Assembly (NCBI GenBank): GCA_024180945.1
Contig: JAKSGN010000037.1
Coordinates: 2,547,501-2,611,500 of the forward strand
Length of the DNA stretch: 64,000 nucleotides
Origin: Macrophomina tecta
Taxonomy: Eukaryota > Ascomycota > Dothideomycetes > Botryosphaeriales > Botryosphaeriaceae
Reading direction: 5' to 3'
The position numbers and the translations under genes were made by a program. The notes under the pieces were generated by a model, which was not told the origin of the DNA, searched no databases, and saw only the letters and a program-made list of their open reading frames with translations. This document shows positions 34,225 through 43,369 of this stretch, in pieces. Within the stretch, counting starts at the first letter, position 1, and every line of letters starts with the position of its first letter.

Positions 34225-35289
34225 TTATGGGTTAATGGAAAAAGTGGTGTCCTGTAGATCTCTCCAAATCCTCTCCTCAACGTTCTGGAGCTCTTCCGTC
34301 ACGTGGTCCGTCAGTTCACACTTCACGGAGAGAAACTGGTCGTCTATCTTCATATCAATCACGTCACCCGTCTCTTTAACCACGTCATCCCTCTCGTCAC
34401 CCCACTCATCCTTGAGCCCCTCTATCTCTTCATCCCATTCACCCTTCAATTCATCAATCCGATTGTTGATCTCACCTTTCAGCTCGAGTACCTTCTCTTC
34501 AATCCGTCCGTCAAGCTTTGCCAGTAGACGTGCCTCCATTTCGCGCATCTTCCTTTCAAGTAAGCTCTCGCACGTGTCACACAAGTGTTGAGAGTTGTCT
34601 TCCGGGCTGTCAGCCCGCGGCCGTTTGGCAGCAGCGCGCTTGCTTGGCACGAGTGGTGGTGGCGGCGGCGGAGATGGAGCGAGCTCATCATATGACGGGG
34701 GACTGGAAGGAGCGGATAGCGCAAACGCGTTGCCTTCGACTACCAGGGCGCCTTTGCCCCCGTAGAGCACGTGGGCCCTGGATAGGGAGGGGGAGGGCTT
34801 CCAGCAGCTGTACTGCGTGACACCGCACAGGGACTCTAGTTGGCTGACCGAGATACTCTTCTGCAGCAGGTAGAACGAGACTTCGGTGGCGTGGGCAACA
34901 ACCTCGAGCATCTCCAACGTATCGCCGGCAGCCTTGTTCTTCGGTATCAGGTCAAGTCCGGGCGGGACCAGGACCTGCCCCGGTCTCGTCAGCCTGAAAC
35001 GTATCCCGACGGCCTCCCCTTTCAGCCTGGACGTAGCAGCCTCAGGCACCTCTACTATCCGTTCAGCTGAAGATATGCGGTGAGGATCGATGAGCAGGTG
35101 AAGGAATCGTTTCGTTCTGGACGCCGCAACCAAGGACACGCTGAATCGCAGGCGAAAGGAAGCCATCTCTCGGCTCAAGTCAAACGAGAGTGAACAGTGG
35201 ACCTGTCGGTGGGAATACAGAAGCTCCTGAGCATCTGCGGAGCGCCATTCGACGACGGCTGGAGCATCGGAGAGCGAAAAGGCATCCAT
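34225..35289 (-). CDS. Orphan fungal protein with proline-rich hinge and coiled-coil tail
   Basis: An uninterrupted 354-codon frame from ATG at 35289 to TAA at 34225. The N-terminal half (residues 1-170) is a mixed alpha/beta-looking domain with WRSADAQELLYSHRQVH near the start and VLYGGKGALVVEG at its end. Residues about 190-225 are proline-rich (PPSYDELAPSPPPPPP) and lead into a basic patch KRAAAKRPR, a possible nuclear localisation signal. LCDTCESLLERK opens a long charged coiled coil (about 235-345) with repeated ELKGE and heptad Leu/Ile. I recall this architecture in multi-copy fungal hypothetical proteins, especially Fusarium and Colletotrichum, with no known function. No RIP damage, although it lies between two DNA transposons. 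Confidence 0.75.
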   Translation of the reverse strand: MDAFSLSDAPAVVEWRSADAQELLYSHRQVHCSLSFDLSREMASFRLRFSVSLVAASRTKRFLHLLIDPHRISSAERIVEVPEAATSRLKGEAVGIRFRLTRPGQVLVPPGLDLIPKNKAAGDTLEMLEVVAHATEVSFYLLQKSISVSQLESLCGVTQYSCWKPSPSLSRAHVLYGGKGALVVEGNAFALSAPSSPPSYDELAPSPPPPPPLVPSKRAAAKRPRADSPEDNSQHLCDTCESLLERKMREMEARLLAKLDGRIEEKVLELKGEINNRIDELKGEWDEEIEGLKDEWGDERDDVVKETGDVIDMKIDDQFLSVKCELTDHVTEELQNVEERIWRDLQDTTFSINP

Positions 35290-36241
35290 TGTACTAGACC
35301 ACCCGCATTAGCTTGATCGCCACGGGAACGCACCAGGAAAAGCGAAGCCCCTGCGCAGTCAGCGCAAGATCCCGCCCACCCAGGCTTTTTGGCACGGAGC
35401 AGCCTTGACTCCGCACCGAGGAGAAGCGGGTAGTCCCCGAACGAGTCACTGGCCGATCCCCCAGGGTCGTGAGCGCCGACGACGGCGACCGGAAAACCGG
35501 CCCCTTGACAGACCCCAGTCCTTCCGCTGGAGGGACCCTCGACCAGCGAGGACGTCCAGCGGGTAGAAGTTGGGCAGCTGGCCTGCTCACGTACAGCTCC
35601 GCCCTGGGAGGAAGCGACGAGTCGCATTCGCGGCTGCCCGCGAAAGCACGGGCCCCTTTGAACTGACCCTGCTGCTTCTTCGCGATGCAAAACGCAATCT
35701 AGCGATGTGCTGACGATGGGAGACGCGATTGGAGATGGCGAAAGATGCGCCGGGTGGAGAAGGATGGGGTGGTTGATGGAGGTGGAGGAGGAGGCTGGGC
35801 ACGCGATCGGTCGGGGTTTCGCGTCGATTTCCCCGCGCATAAGTCAGCGGTGATTTTTGATTTTCCGATCACTCGCTTTCCGAACGTCCCACACATGCTC
35901 TACAGCACCAGACTCCTTCTCAGCCGCTCGCGCTCTAGCAAGTCCTTGAATGCTGCTCTCAGCGTCGAGAAGCCGGTCACATTTATACATGTCTTTTTTC
36001 AACCACTTCAGGACGTCGCAGCTGTTGGGATAACATCACGTATGGACGACATTCCATAATCGGTTTAGCGTAAGAGCATGGACAATGCGGGCGCCTCCCC
36101 TTCAGCACCTCCTCTTCCATGCTACAACTAATCAGAATTCACAGTCTGCTTGATTTTCGGAAGTGTGGGTCCGGGTCTCCGGCGTGAGGAGGTGGGTGAT
36201 TAAGACGAGGGTGTTGATTAATACCTCAATGAGTAGTAGTA
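35290..36241. other. Non-coding region upstream of the orphan gene
   Basis: Contains the probable promoter and 5' leader of the orphan gene. Open frames on both strands here have no recognisable domain and overlap each other. No RIP bias. Confidence 0.5.
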
Positions 36242-36270
36242 AGTCAGCCACCCTAGTTTCCGCCCACCCT
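36242..36270. repeat. Left terminal inverted repeat of the intact pogo element
   Basis: 29 bp, reverse complement of 38136-38164 with one mismatch. Confidence 0.93.
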
Positions 36271-36370
36271 GTACAGTCAGCAGCACAACGTCAATCCGGT
36301 TTGCAAACTGCAACATAACTTCGTCAATTTTGATGCTAAGGACACCAGAAAAATTGCATATAAAGTATTT

Positions 36371-37999
36371 TTAAGCGCTTTCTTCGTCCGCACTCAAATC
36401 ACGCTCTAGATACCGTCTTGCTGGTCGCCGATTGCGTGCCGACTGTCGAGTCGATGCCGGCTCTTCCGACTCGGACCCACTCTCCGCCTCCACAACAATG
36501 ACCTCCTTCTGCGCATTTCTCGTCGCCCGAACACGTTGGGAGGGTTCCTGATTAGATTGTGAAAGGATCTGCGCAAGGTTCACAAAGCGTTCATTCTGAT
36601 CCGGTACAACTTTGCGGCGTTTTGGTGGATTTACCTGTTTGAGTTGCTCCTGTAAAGCGGCAATCTCGCGATCTTTCATGGCGACCTCAATTGCGACCCT
36701 ATCCAGCGCTCTGGCGGCCAGCCGAATATAGCGCCGCGAAGCTGGAGAGCTGTTTTTCTCCGCAAATAGCTGTACAACGTCGCCGCCGCGTTCTGGTGTT
36801 GAGATATCCTTAGTAACCGAAGGGGGTGTGGCCGGCTGTTTAGGTACTACGACCCAACGAGAACCCAGGAGTTTGGCTGGACTCTTAGGGTATAGCCCTG
36901 TTGATTTCCACCCAGATCGAACGCACTGCTCTCGAAGACCAATTTTACGTGCTTCTGCGTAAAATTCGAGAAACTGGGCTTTCCCTATTTTCGTGGTATC
37001 CGCCAAAGCCGTATGCTCGTTGACCAGCCTACGATAGGCTGTCTTTAAGCTCGAAAAGCAACCAAGATCCAGGGGCTGGAGGATGTGGGAAGTATGTGCA
37101 GGGAAAAGGAGCAAGCAAACGTTGTTTAAATAACACATACTCATAAATTCGTCTGAAGTATGACTGCCGTGGCCGTCGACGATGAGCAAACGGGCGTCAG
37201 ACGGATCGTCAGGCTCTGTCTGGGGTAAAAACACCTTCTCTAGCCACTCAACAGCAATATCATTGCTTCTCCACCCGTTTTCTGAGAAAGTAACGTGCCA
37301 ATCAGGATGCTGAGCCAAGAACTCTTTCTTGAACCATTGTTCTTGAATGCTTTTGGCCTTGAAGATGACTAAGGGGTTTAAAGCGACCCCAAGCGCAGAG
37401 ATACACTCTATTACTGAGGTCCAAGTACGGGCATTTATCGTTTTAACCGGTACGGCGTTAGGGTTCTCTTGCGAGGAGCCGATAACGAGCCTATTGATGC
37501 CGTGGCCTTCCATAATACCGCCCTCGTCGGCGTTGTACCTCCGCCGGGGAGGGATCCAAGTCACCGTCTCGTACGGGCTAAACAAGTGCCTGATATTCTC
37601 CGGAGTGGCCGCCTTTATACGCTCCCAGTCAGTTCGGCGGCCTAACTTCGTCTTGACTTCTTGGTGGCGTCTGACAAAGTGGGTAGACCACTTCTTCCCA
37701 AGAGGTCGATTATCACCTTGTCGCTTAAGCACGCTACTAGCGATCGCTCGCACTTGCCTATGGGTTGGAGCATAACCGAGGGCTTCCTGGCGGAGAATCC
37801 ATTGCTTTAGATGCTCTTCTTGAGGTGCTGAAAGCCGCAGTTGGTCGAAGTGCGCCAGCTGGTGTGGTTGGGCGCTATTAAGCCGGTCACGAAGTGTGTC
37901 CCTTGGTACTCTATGGCGCCGAGTGGCATGCCTTACTGCGACCCCACTTTCAATATCTCGTAAGGCGTTTTCAACGTCTTTTTCGGTATATCTGGCCAT
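36371..37999 (-). CDS. Fot1/pogo-family transposase (DDE_1)
   Basis: Catalyses cut-and-paste transposition in the nucleus. The ATG at 37999 is chosen because MARYTEKDVENAL is the usual start of this family; an in-frame ATG at 38068 would add 23 residues. Residues about 1-50 form a Psq/pipsqueak helix-turn-helix (VRHATRRHRVPRDTLRDRL). About 60-125 is a CENP-B-type DNA-binding domain (LGKKWSTHFVRRHQEVKT). The DDE core has YNADEGGI, LLIVDGHGSHTS and SHILQPLDLGCFSSLK, with 35 residues between the second and third Asp. A coiled coil (EIAALQEQLKQV) and a basic/acidic tail follow. About 542 residues, full length for Fot1-type proteins, all three acids present. Confidence 0.93.
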   Translation of the reverse strand: MARYTEKDVENALRDIESGVAVRHATRRHRVPRDTLRDRLNSAQPHQLAHFDQLRLSAPQEEHLKQWILRQEALGYAPTHRQVRAIASSVLKRQGDNRPLGKKWSTHFVRRHQEVKTKLGRRTDWERIKAATPENIRHLFSPYETVTWIPPRRRYNADEGGIMEGHGINRLVIGSSQENPNAVPVKTINARTWTSVIECISALGVALNPLVIFKAKSIQEQWFKKEFLAQHPDWHVTFSENGWRSNDIAVEWLEKVFLPQTEPDDPSDARLLIVDGHGSHTSDEFMSMCYLNNVCLLLFPAHTSHILQPLDLGCFSSLKTAYRRLVNEHTALADTTKIGKAQFLEFYAEARKIGLREQCVRSGWKSTGLYPKSPAKLLGSRWVVVPKQPATPPSVTKDISTPERGGDVVQLFAEKNSSPASRRYIRLAARALDRVAIEVAMKDREIAALQEQLKQVNPPKRRKVVPDQNERFVNLAQILSQSNQEPSQRVRATRNAQKEVIVVEAESGSESEEPASTRQSARNRRPARRYLERDLSADEESA

Positions 38000-38135
38000 G
38001 TTCGAGGTTAGAGAAAGAGCTAAAAAAGAAGAGGAGTCAATTAGAGAAGAATTCGATTTTTGCTGCATTTATTCGTGGTGGTTGCGCGGATCTTACGCGT
38101 GCAGGGAAGCGCGTTTGTGGGGCGGGCGGAAACTA

Positions 38136-38164
38136 GGGGTGGGCGGAAACTAGGGTGGCTGACT
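38136..38164. repeat. Right terminal inverted repeat of the intact pogo element
   Basis: Next to it inside the element the GGCGGAAACTAGGG motif occurs a second time, giving a subterminal direct repeat absent from the left end. Confidence 0.93.
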
Positions 38165-38202
38165 TATTAGCTACTCTGATTGGTCGATAAGCAAAGATGA
38201 AG

Positions 38203-38241
38203 CAAATATTTGTTTGTTTTGTTTGTTTGTTGACCACCCTG
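38203..38241. repeat. GTTT-rich repeat ending in TTGACCACCCTG
   Basis: Read on the minus strand it starts CAGGGTGGTCAACAAACAAA. The first 12 bases equal the left end of the foldback element at 43045. It could be a transposon terminus. Confidence 0.4.
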
Positions 38242-38379
38242 GATCTGGAAGAGAAGGGGTGGTGGTGTGTGTTGTGGCGCGGGGGTTTTAGGGGAAAGAG
38301 GGGGGGAAGTTGTTTTCATCAGTTGCCCGTCTAACTGAGACGTTCTCTCTAGTAACGGAACAAGGAAATTGGTGTCTGT

Positions 38380-39866
38380 CTAATGAGTACGTCCGATTCC
38401 TCCGTCCATGATCCCGTCAGTGCTACCCTCTCTCTGGTATCCTCTGTTTGTTCCAGCCGTTGTTTCGCTCAGGTCGTCCCCACTCTCGTTGCGTTCCTCT
38501 CTGATAACCATTGTGCGCTCGTGTGTTACCATTATCTGATTCATTGCAATCCCCTCACCGCTGTGGCGTTCGGCAGGTGCGCAGGATGCGTTGATGTTGG
38601 CTTTGATGGCATCGGGCCAGTCCCCACCCGCAGCCGCCGCCTCCTGATAATGTCGTGATAACATCGTTTCCGTTCCGATATCCGTCTTGTTCTTGCCTGT
38701 CCTACTTCTGCCGTGGGAAGTGTGGTGCGATTGTCCGCGCGCGCTGTCTTGGTTCGGAGGGTAGCCTTCGCGGCTGTAGCTGCGGCCGGTGGTCTGGCCA
38801 GTCCTGTCACCGGAGGTAACCCAGTGAAGGATGAGCACAGAGAAGAGAACTATTTTTCCAAGCGGCGAACGTCAGTCAGGTGCTAAAAGATACCTGCCAT
38901 GTAAAGAATTTGATGGGAACGGACTTACTGTCAGCATTACAACACATGAGACAAACCCAGCCAGGCTCGCCTTCGAGGACCATCAAGACTGTCAAGTTCG
39001 CGACGCTTGAAGTCAATGTCGCACAGCTTCCGACGAAGGTGCGAAATGCCATGGTGTGAAGAGTCGAGTTCTGGTTGGACTTATAGGAGTAGAGCTTCCT
39101 CAGGGGCACCAAGAAGAGCACCGTTAAGTATACGTTAACAGCGACATCGAATATGATCAACGGCATCATGGCTCGCTTCTCCATTCCGATGATACAAGTG
39201 CCGCCATTATTGATATACGAGATCCTCCTGCATCAATCGTCAGATTCGGCACAGTGGACTACAGGTCAAAAACTCTCACCAGACAAAATTAAGAATTACG
39301 ACGATGGCGTATGGAAGCATCATGAAGAAGCAGTTGAACAGATAAAGCTTATTCTTAAGCCTCGACTTGTTGCTTCCTCGGACGATGTACTGAATAATGT
39401 ATAAGTTGTTGCAGCAGCTCTAGTATCTTGCGTCGCACTCACAGCTTTTTCCACGAGAAAGAGATAGATGAAAATCTTTGTGGTCATGTAGCAAATTAAA
39501 CAAAGAAGAATCGCGCCCTCGCAGATTTCCGGGTTATTGTTCAGACCGACATCCTTAAAGAGCGCTGTCACAAAGACAAACAAGAAAGAGTCGATATAAA
39601 TGATAACGATGAGCCATGCCGCCAGGGGCAGCGACATCCATTCTCGAATGCGCTGTACTCGGCGGGTGATGCAGGTTGACAAAACGCAAAGGGTCACTAA
39701 GGACATGAACATCTGTATCCATGTAAGCACACGCACCGCCTGCAACTTGTGGCCAACTCACCGACGCGACTCTGCCAGCCAGCGGGATTTCGGCGGGGGT
39801 GAAGTTCGCCGGCGCTTTCTCCGGTTCCCTAGCCACCATCAAGGGCCATTCGAGTGCTCCAGCCAT
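38380..39866 (-). CDS. Seven-span integral membrane protein (five exons)
   Basis: Predicted exons: 39866-39762, 39712-39443, 39389-39280, 39227-38929 and 38849-38380. Introns of 49, 53, 52 and 79 bp all start GT and end AG, and frame is kept throughout, giving 417 residues. Seven hydrophobic spans can be read: MFMSLVTLCVL, AAWLIVIIYIDSFLFVFV, ILLCLICYMTTKIFIYLF, LYLFNCFFMMLPYAIVVIL, PLIIFDVAVNVYLTVLFL, TFVGSCATLTSSVANLTVL and VCLMCCNADILFSVLIL. The C-terminal tail of about 145 residues is hydrophilic and probably cytosolic. The conserved core (CIIGMEKRAMMPLIIFD; EGEPGWVCLMCCNADIL) is familiar from a fungal family of uncharacterised membrane proteins. A receptor-like role is only a guess. No RIP damage. 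Confidence 0.88.
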
Positions 39867-42800
39867 CTCGGACAGCACACAGGGGAAAAGAGAGACTAAG
39901 CAGCGGAATGGTCGAGGGGCCGGGCAGGGCAGCTGCGAGAAACAACAGACATCGAGAAAAGAGCAATCTTATATGTTTCAGGGAGGCTGAACTTGACGAG
40001 GGCTCCAAACTGGCAGGTTTGCGAAGAAAAGTCTGGAGCTGGAGGGACGGGTGTCGCGGACGATAAGCGCGTTAGGAAGATGCCGGATCGAGGGTTGGAC
40101 TGCGCGTTTGTGGTTGCCCCTCGTACTCTATCCGTCATGTAGCTTGAAGGTGACGGAGCCGGGGTGCTCTCGCGACTTAGCATCTGCCCTGCGCGACGGC
40201 ATGCCGGTTCCCCGCAGAGCTGAACGTTCGAATAGCCGAGCAGGATCTGAGGACTTACCGAAAAGCACGGCTGATCTGCAATCTGGCAGACAAGGCCAGG
40301 GACTCTCAGGGGCTCTTGCTATCTACCGCGCAGCGAAACCACAGCTTGAGCCCGACTCGAGGCAGTAGCCCGAAGAGGCAGGCTCAGCACGCCAAGTATC
40401 AGATTTTACGTCCAATGTATTCCGAAACCTAGTACAGCCTCCATCAGCATTCGGTGCTGACAAGCTTGGCTCTGTGGGAGCAGCTTAGAGACGGCAAAGA
40501 TCAGTGCCCAAATCGGCTGGCGGGAGAGATCTTTATCTGCAAAGTCCGCGGGCCCCTGAACGAGTCAGATCTTGACAGGACCAGGTCGGAGATCGGCAGC
40601 ACCTTGCCTCATTGGAGCAATTTCCAGCGCGTTGCCAAACGGCGACTCACCGATCTCAGTCCTGAGCGCAGTGGCCGCGCATGAAGATGCTGCCTGCGAT
40701 TCTCACACCGCTGAAAAAGCCCCTGCGCATGAGCGGGACCGGGACGCCTCAGATCGCGAAATCACGCCGAGGATGCTCCGTGACTCGTGAAGGCTAACAC
40801 CGTCCTTGCGTCTGCCGAAACTTGTCTCTTGGCTCCTTGAGATTCGTTGCTGAAGATAAGGCTGAGTCGTGAGTATGTCATCGTCTCCGCTATGTCGAAA
40901 AGCGTTGATGGTAGACTGAAAACTCGTTGGGCAGAAACGGCCGCAACAACGCCGGGTTGTTACAACGCGGGTGATGCATGCGCGGAATATGTCCCAAAAG
41001 CTCACTATCAGTGTAAGTTGTCCGCGCCGAGAACTTTGGTACACTTTATTCCACCTCCATCTGCAGTTCCTAACTGAGATAATCCGTGAGATTGACGCGT
41101 CCATGATGTAGTCGCTGGACATATGATTATGAACATGACCCGGAGGCGCACGAACACGCCGGGGCTATTTTCTCGGCTTCATCGTCTCGCTGTATCAGCC
41201 CAATCTCCCAAGAAGTCCATGAATAGATCTTCATGATTTGATATTAGCATGTGCTCTTCTCACAAACTCTGGCTGTGGACAATCGAAATACTGCACTGAT
41301 CCGCTTCCCGATATTTCGTTGCAACATGGATCATGAAATGATTCATGTGCTGCTGCAAGAGGACGCTTTGGGAATAGATTGTGGATCTCTTTACAACGCA
41401 CTGAACCCATTGTGACAGTCACATGGAAGTAAAGAGGTTCAAAGTTCCTTTCAGCTTTGCTCATCTAATCAGTCGCGATCACCTGAGCTCTTAGTGAATG
41501 TTTTCTCCACAACACTGCTTGTCCTGCGCCAAAGCCCAAGTTACATATGCAGTCATTGCAAGGCATTGAAGCGGGAAACTCTTTATTGTTGGCGTGGACA
41601 GATGGAGGATCCTCTCTTCGTGCATCGGATCGGAACTATCCAGGATACTCCGCATCTCTTGTTATTTTCAAGTGCCGCTGACTCGGTCGGGATTGTGCAG
41701 ATGCACACCGGCGGCAATCGTGTGGGGCCGACGGCGTAACTGAGGGGGCAATGATCAATGTGAAACGCGGACTGGTTCATTCTCTTGATGCCAGCCTTGT
41801 CCTTCTGGACTCCCTGGGGAAATTTCCCATTCATTCTTTTGGAAGCACCGTACACTACTATCCAAACCCACGTGGTCCAATGTCTCTCCCTCGTCGGAGG
41901 TTTATGTGTACATGTCCTTTGACCAAGGCCCTATCCCAATCAAACGTTCTTACAGTCAACACATGTGGCAATGGGCTCGCGCGAGTTCCCAACTTTCCTC
42001 GTCAGTAAGCTACTCCGATAGCCAAAGTTTCCAGATCATTCCACTCTTGCCCAGCAACATCTTCTCAACAGCTGCAGTCATTACCTACGCTTCCTCAATT
42101 ATCGATTATAGCAAAATTACGGATTTCGTCCGTAGCCGAAAGACATGACACTCCATCAGCAGATTCCTAAGCTGCAACGAAGATCTACAAGATAGGAAAT
42201 GGTTGGTCAAAGTGTCCGGTCCTTTTCTTCAACCGACATAGACTAGTATAGGTTGCCCGGGCTTGAAACTAAACAGCGCGGCCGCCACAAGAGCTGACCG
42301 TGGGTAACGCGGCAGAGCCGCCAGCCGTCCCGCGGTCACTTAACTCACCAGCGATCATGCCTCCACTGCGGAGAAGATCAGAGCATGCAAATCAGTACCA
42401 TGCTCCTTTACCAAGCAGGAGCGCCCGGATTCGTCAGGGTCTATTTACGTCTGGCGCCCCTGACTTTGCTGACCTCCGCATGCCATGGACAGATAGGCGC
42501 ACCGAGAAAGTAAAAAGGAGCATGGCAGGGGCGTCTTGCACTAGCGCTCTACTCGCCCCCGTCGGTTGCGTCGGCTCCACACAAGCGCGCAAGCCCCAGG
42601 AGCCGCACCGAAGAAGGTAGCTTGGGGTTTGGTTAAGCGTGAAGATAGGCGTGAAGGGTCTACATTTTAGCCTTCTTTTGAATAATCTGTACTCCTCATT
42701 GCTTTGAATTCCAACTAGAATCAGTTTCGTGGCCTCGGGAGTGGACGAGGCTAAGTTACTGGAATGTCTCGTCACGAGGCAATACAGGGGTGCAGCCCTA

Positions 42801-43044
42801 CGAGAGCCTTCTTTAGTTGCCTCTATCTGAGCGAGCTGACAGCCCAGTATTAACGTGGTGAGCACGAGCTCAGTCTATAATACTCGTGACAAGTCCAGGG
42901 CAGTGAGTGATTGTAGCCCAGAAAGTTACTTGTGACAGACTTTCCTTTCTCAACTTGTGAACGCATTGGTGGTTACACCTCGGAAGCGCAGCCGCGTTAC
43001 AGTTTGTTGAACTTCCAGAACATGGCGACCTTAAATGCCTAGCG
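39867..43044. other. Gene-poor region upstream of the membrane protein
   Basis: Contains the promoter of the membrane protein gene at its left end. Open frames of 60-140 codons on both strands (such as 41231-41464 minus and 41494-41739 plus) overlap one another, lack recognisable domains and have no clear splice partners. A decayed gene cannot be excluded. No RIP bias, no repeats noticed. Confidence 0.4.
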
Positions 43045-43117
43045 CAGGGTGGTCAATAAGTAAGTAAGGCAAGTTTGGGGGTCTCAACTTGCCTTACTTA
43101 CCTGCTGGGCAGCCCTG
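43045..43117. mobile_element. Foldback mini-element (73 bp)
   Basis: Starts CAGGGTGG and ends AGCCCTG. The inner arms GTAAGTAAGGCAAGTT (43060-43075) and its exact reverse complement (43086-43101) surround a 10-base loop. The outer arms match only at their tips. It resembles a tiny palindromic MITE; no target duplication was seen. Confidence 0.5.
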
Positions 43118-43139
43118 GCCTTGCCTTCAATGCTCCCAA

Positions 43140-43249
43140 CCATCCATCCATCGCCATCGGGCACCTTCCGATGGATGGATGGATAGTGAAGTTCCTGATG
43201 GATGGATGGATGGATAGTGAGGGACCAGACGGATGGATGGATGGGTAGA
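43140..43249. repeat. GATG/CATC tetranucleotide repeat cluster with inversion
   Basis: CCATCCATCCATC at 43140-43152 is followed by three separated GATGGATGG tracts (about 43170-43185, 43197-43215 and 43231-43242). The first and second can pair as a hairpin. Confidence 0.8.
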
Positions 43250-43369
43250 GATGCCAAGAAATCCGGAAATAGCAAATCTGGGAACATAGTAATGGAAAAG
43301 GGTAGATTTTCGCTACCTATAAGCTATCGGCGAATATCCCATAGGCTAGCCAGTGCTTTTAATATTCGT

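Larger units (their letters stand above)
36242..38164 (-). mobile_element. Complete Fot1/pogo transposon with intact transposase (1923 bp)
   Basis: The inverted repeats at 36242-36270 and 38136-38164 begin AGTCAGCCACCCTAGTTTCC and match at 28 of 29 positions. TA flanks both ends (36240-36241 and 38165-38166). The transposase fills the element and has no stop or frameshift. There is no RIP signature. It is the best candidate for a recently active element here. Confidence 0.95.

Noticed and set aside
33256..34591. Plus-strand frames opposite Tc1 and the orphan gene
   Set aside because: Antisense shadows of better supported genes.
41231..42620. Small frames such as 41231-41464 minus and 42300-42620 plus
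   Set aside because: No homology recognised, no splice partners, overlapping frames on both strands.
43060..43101. Hairpin as a rho-independent terminator
   Set aside because: Sequence is fungal; such terminators are bacterial, and no T-run follows.
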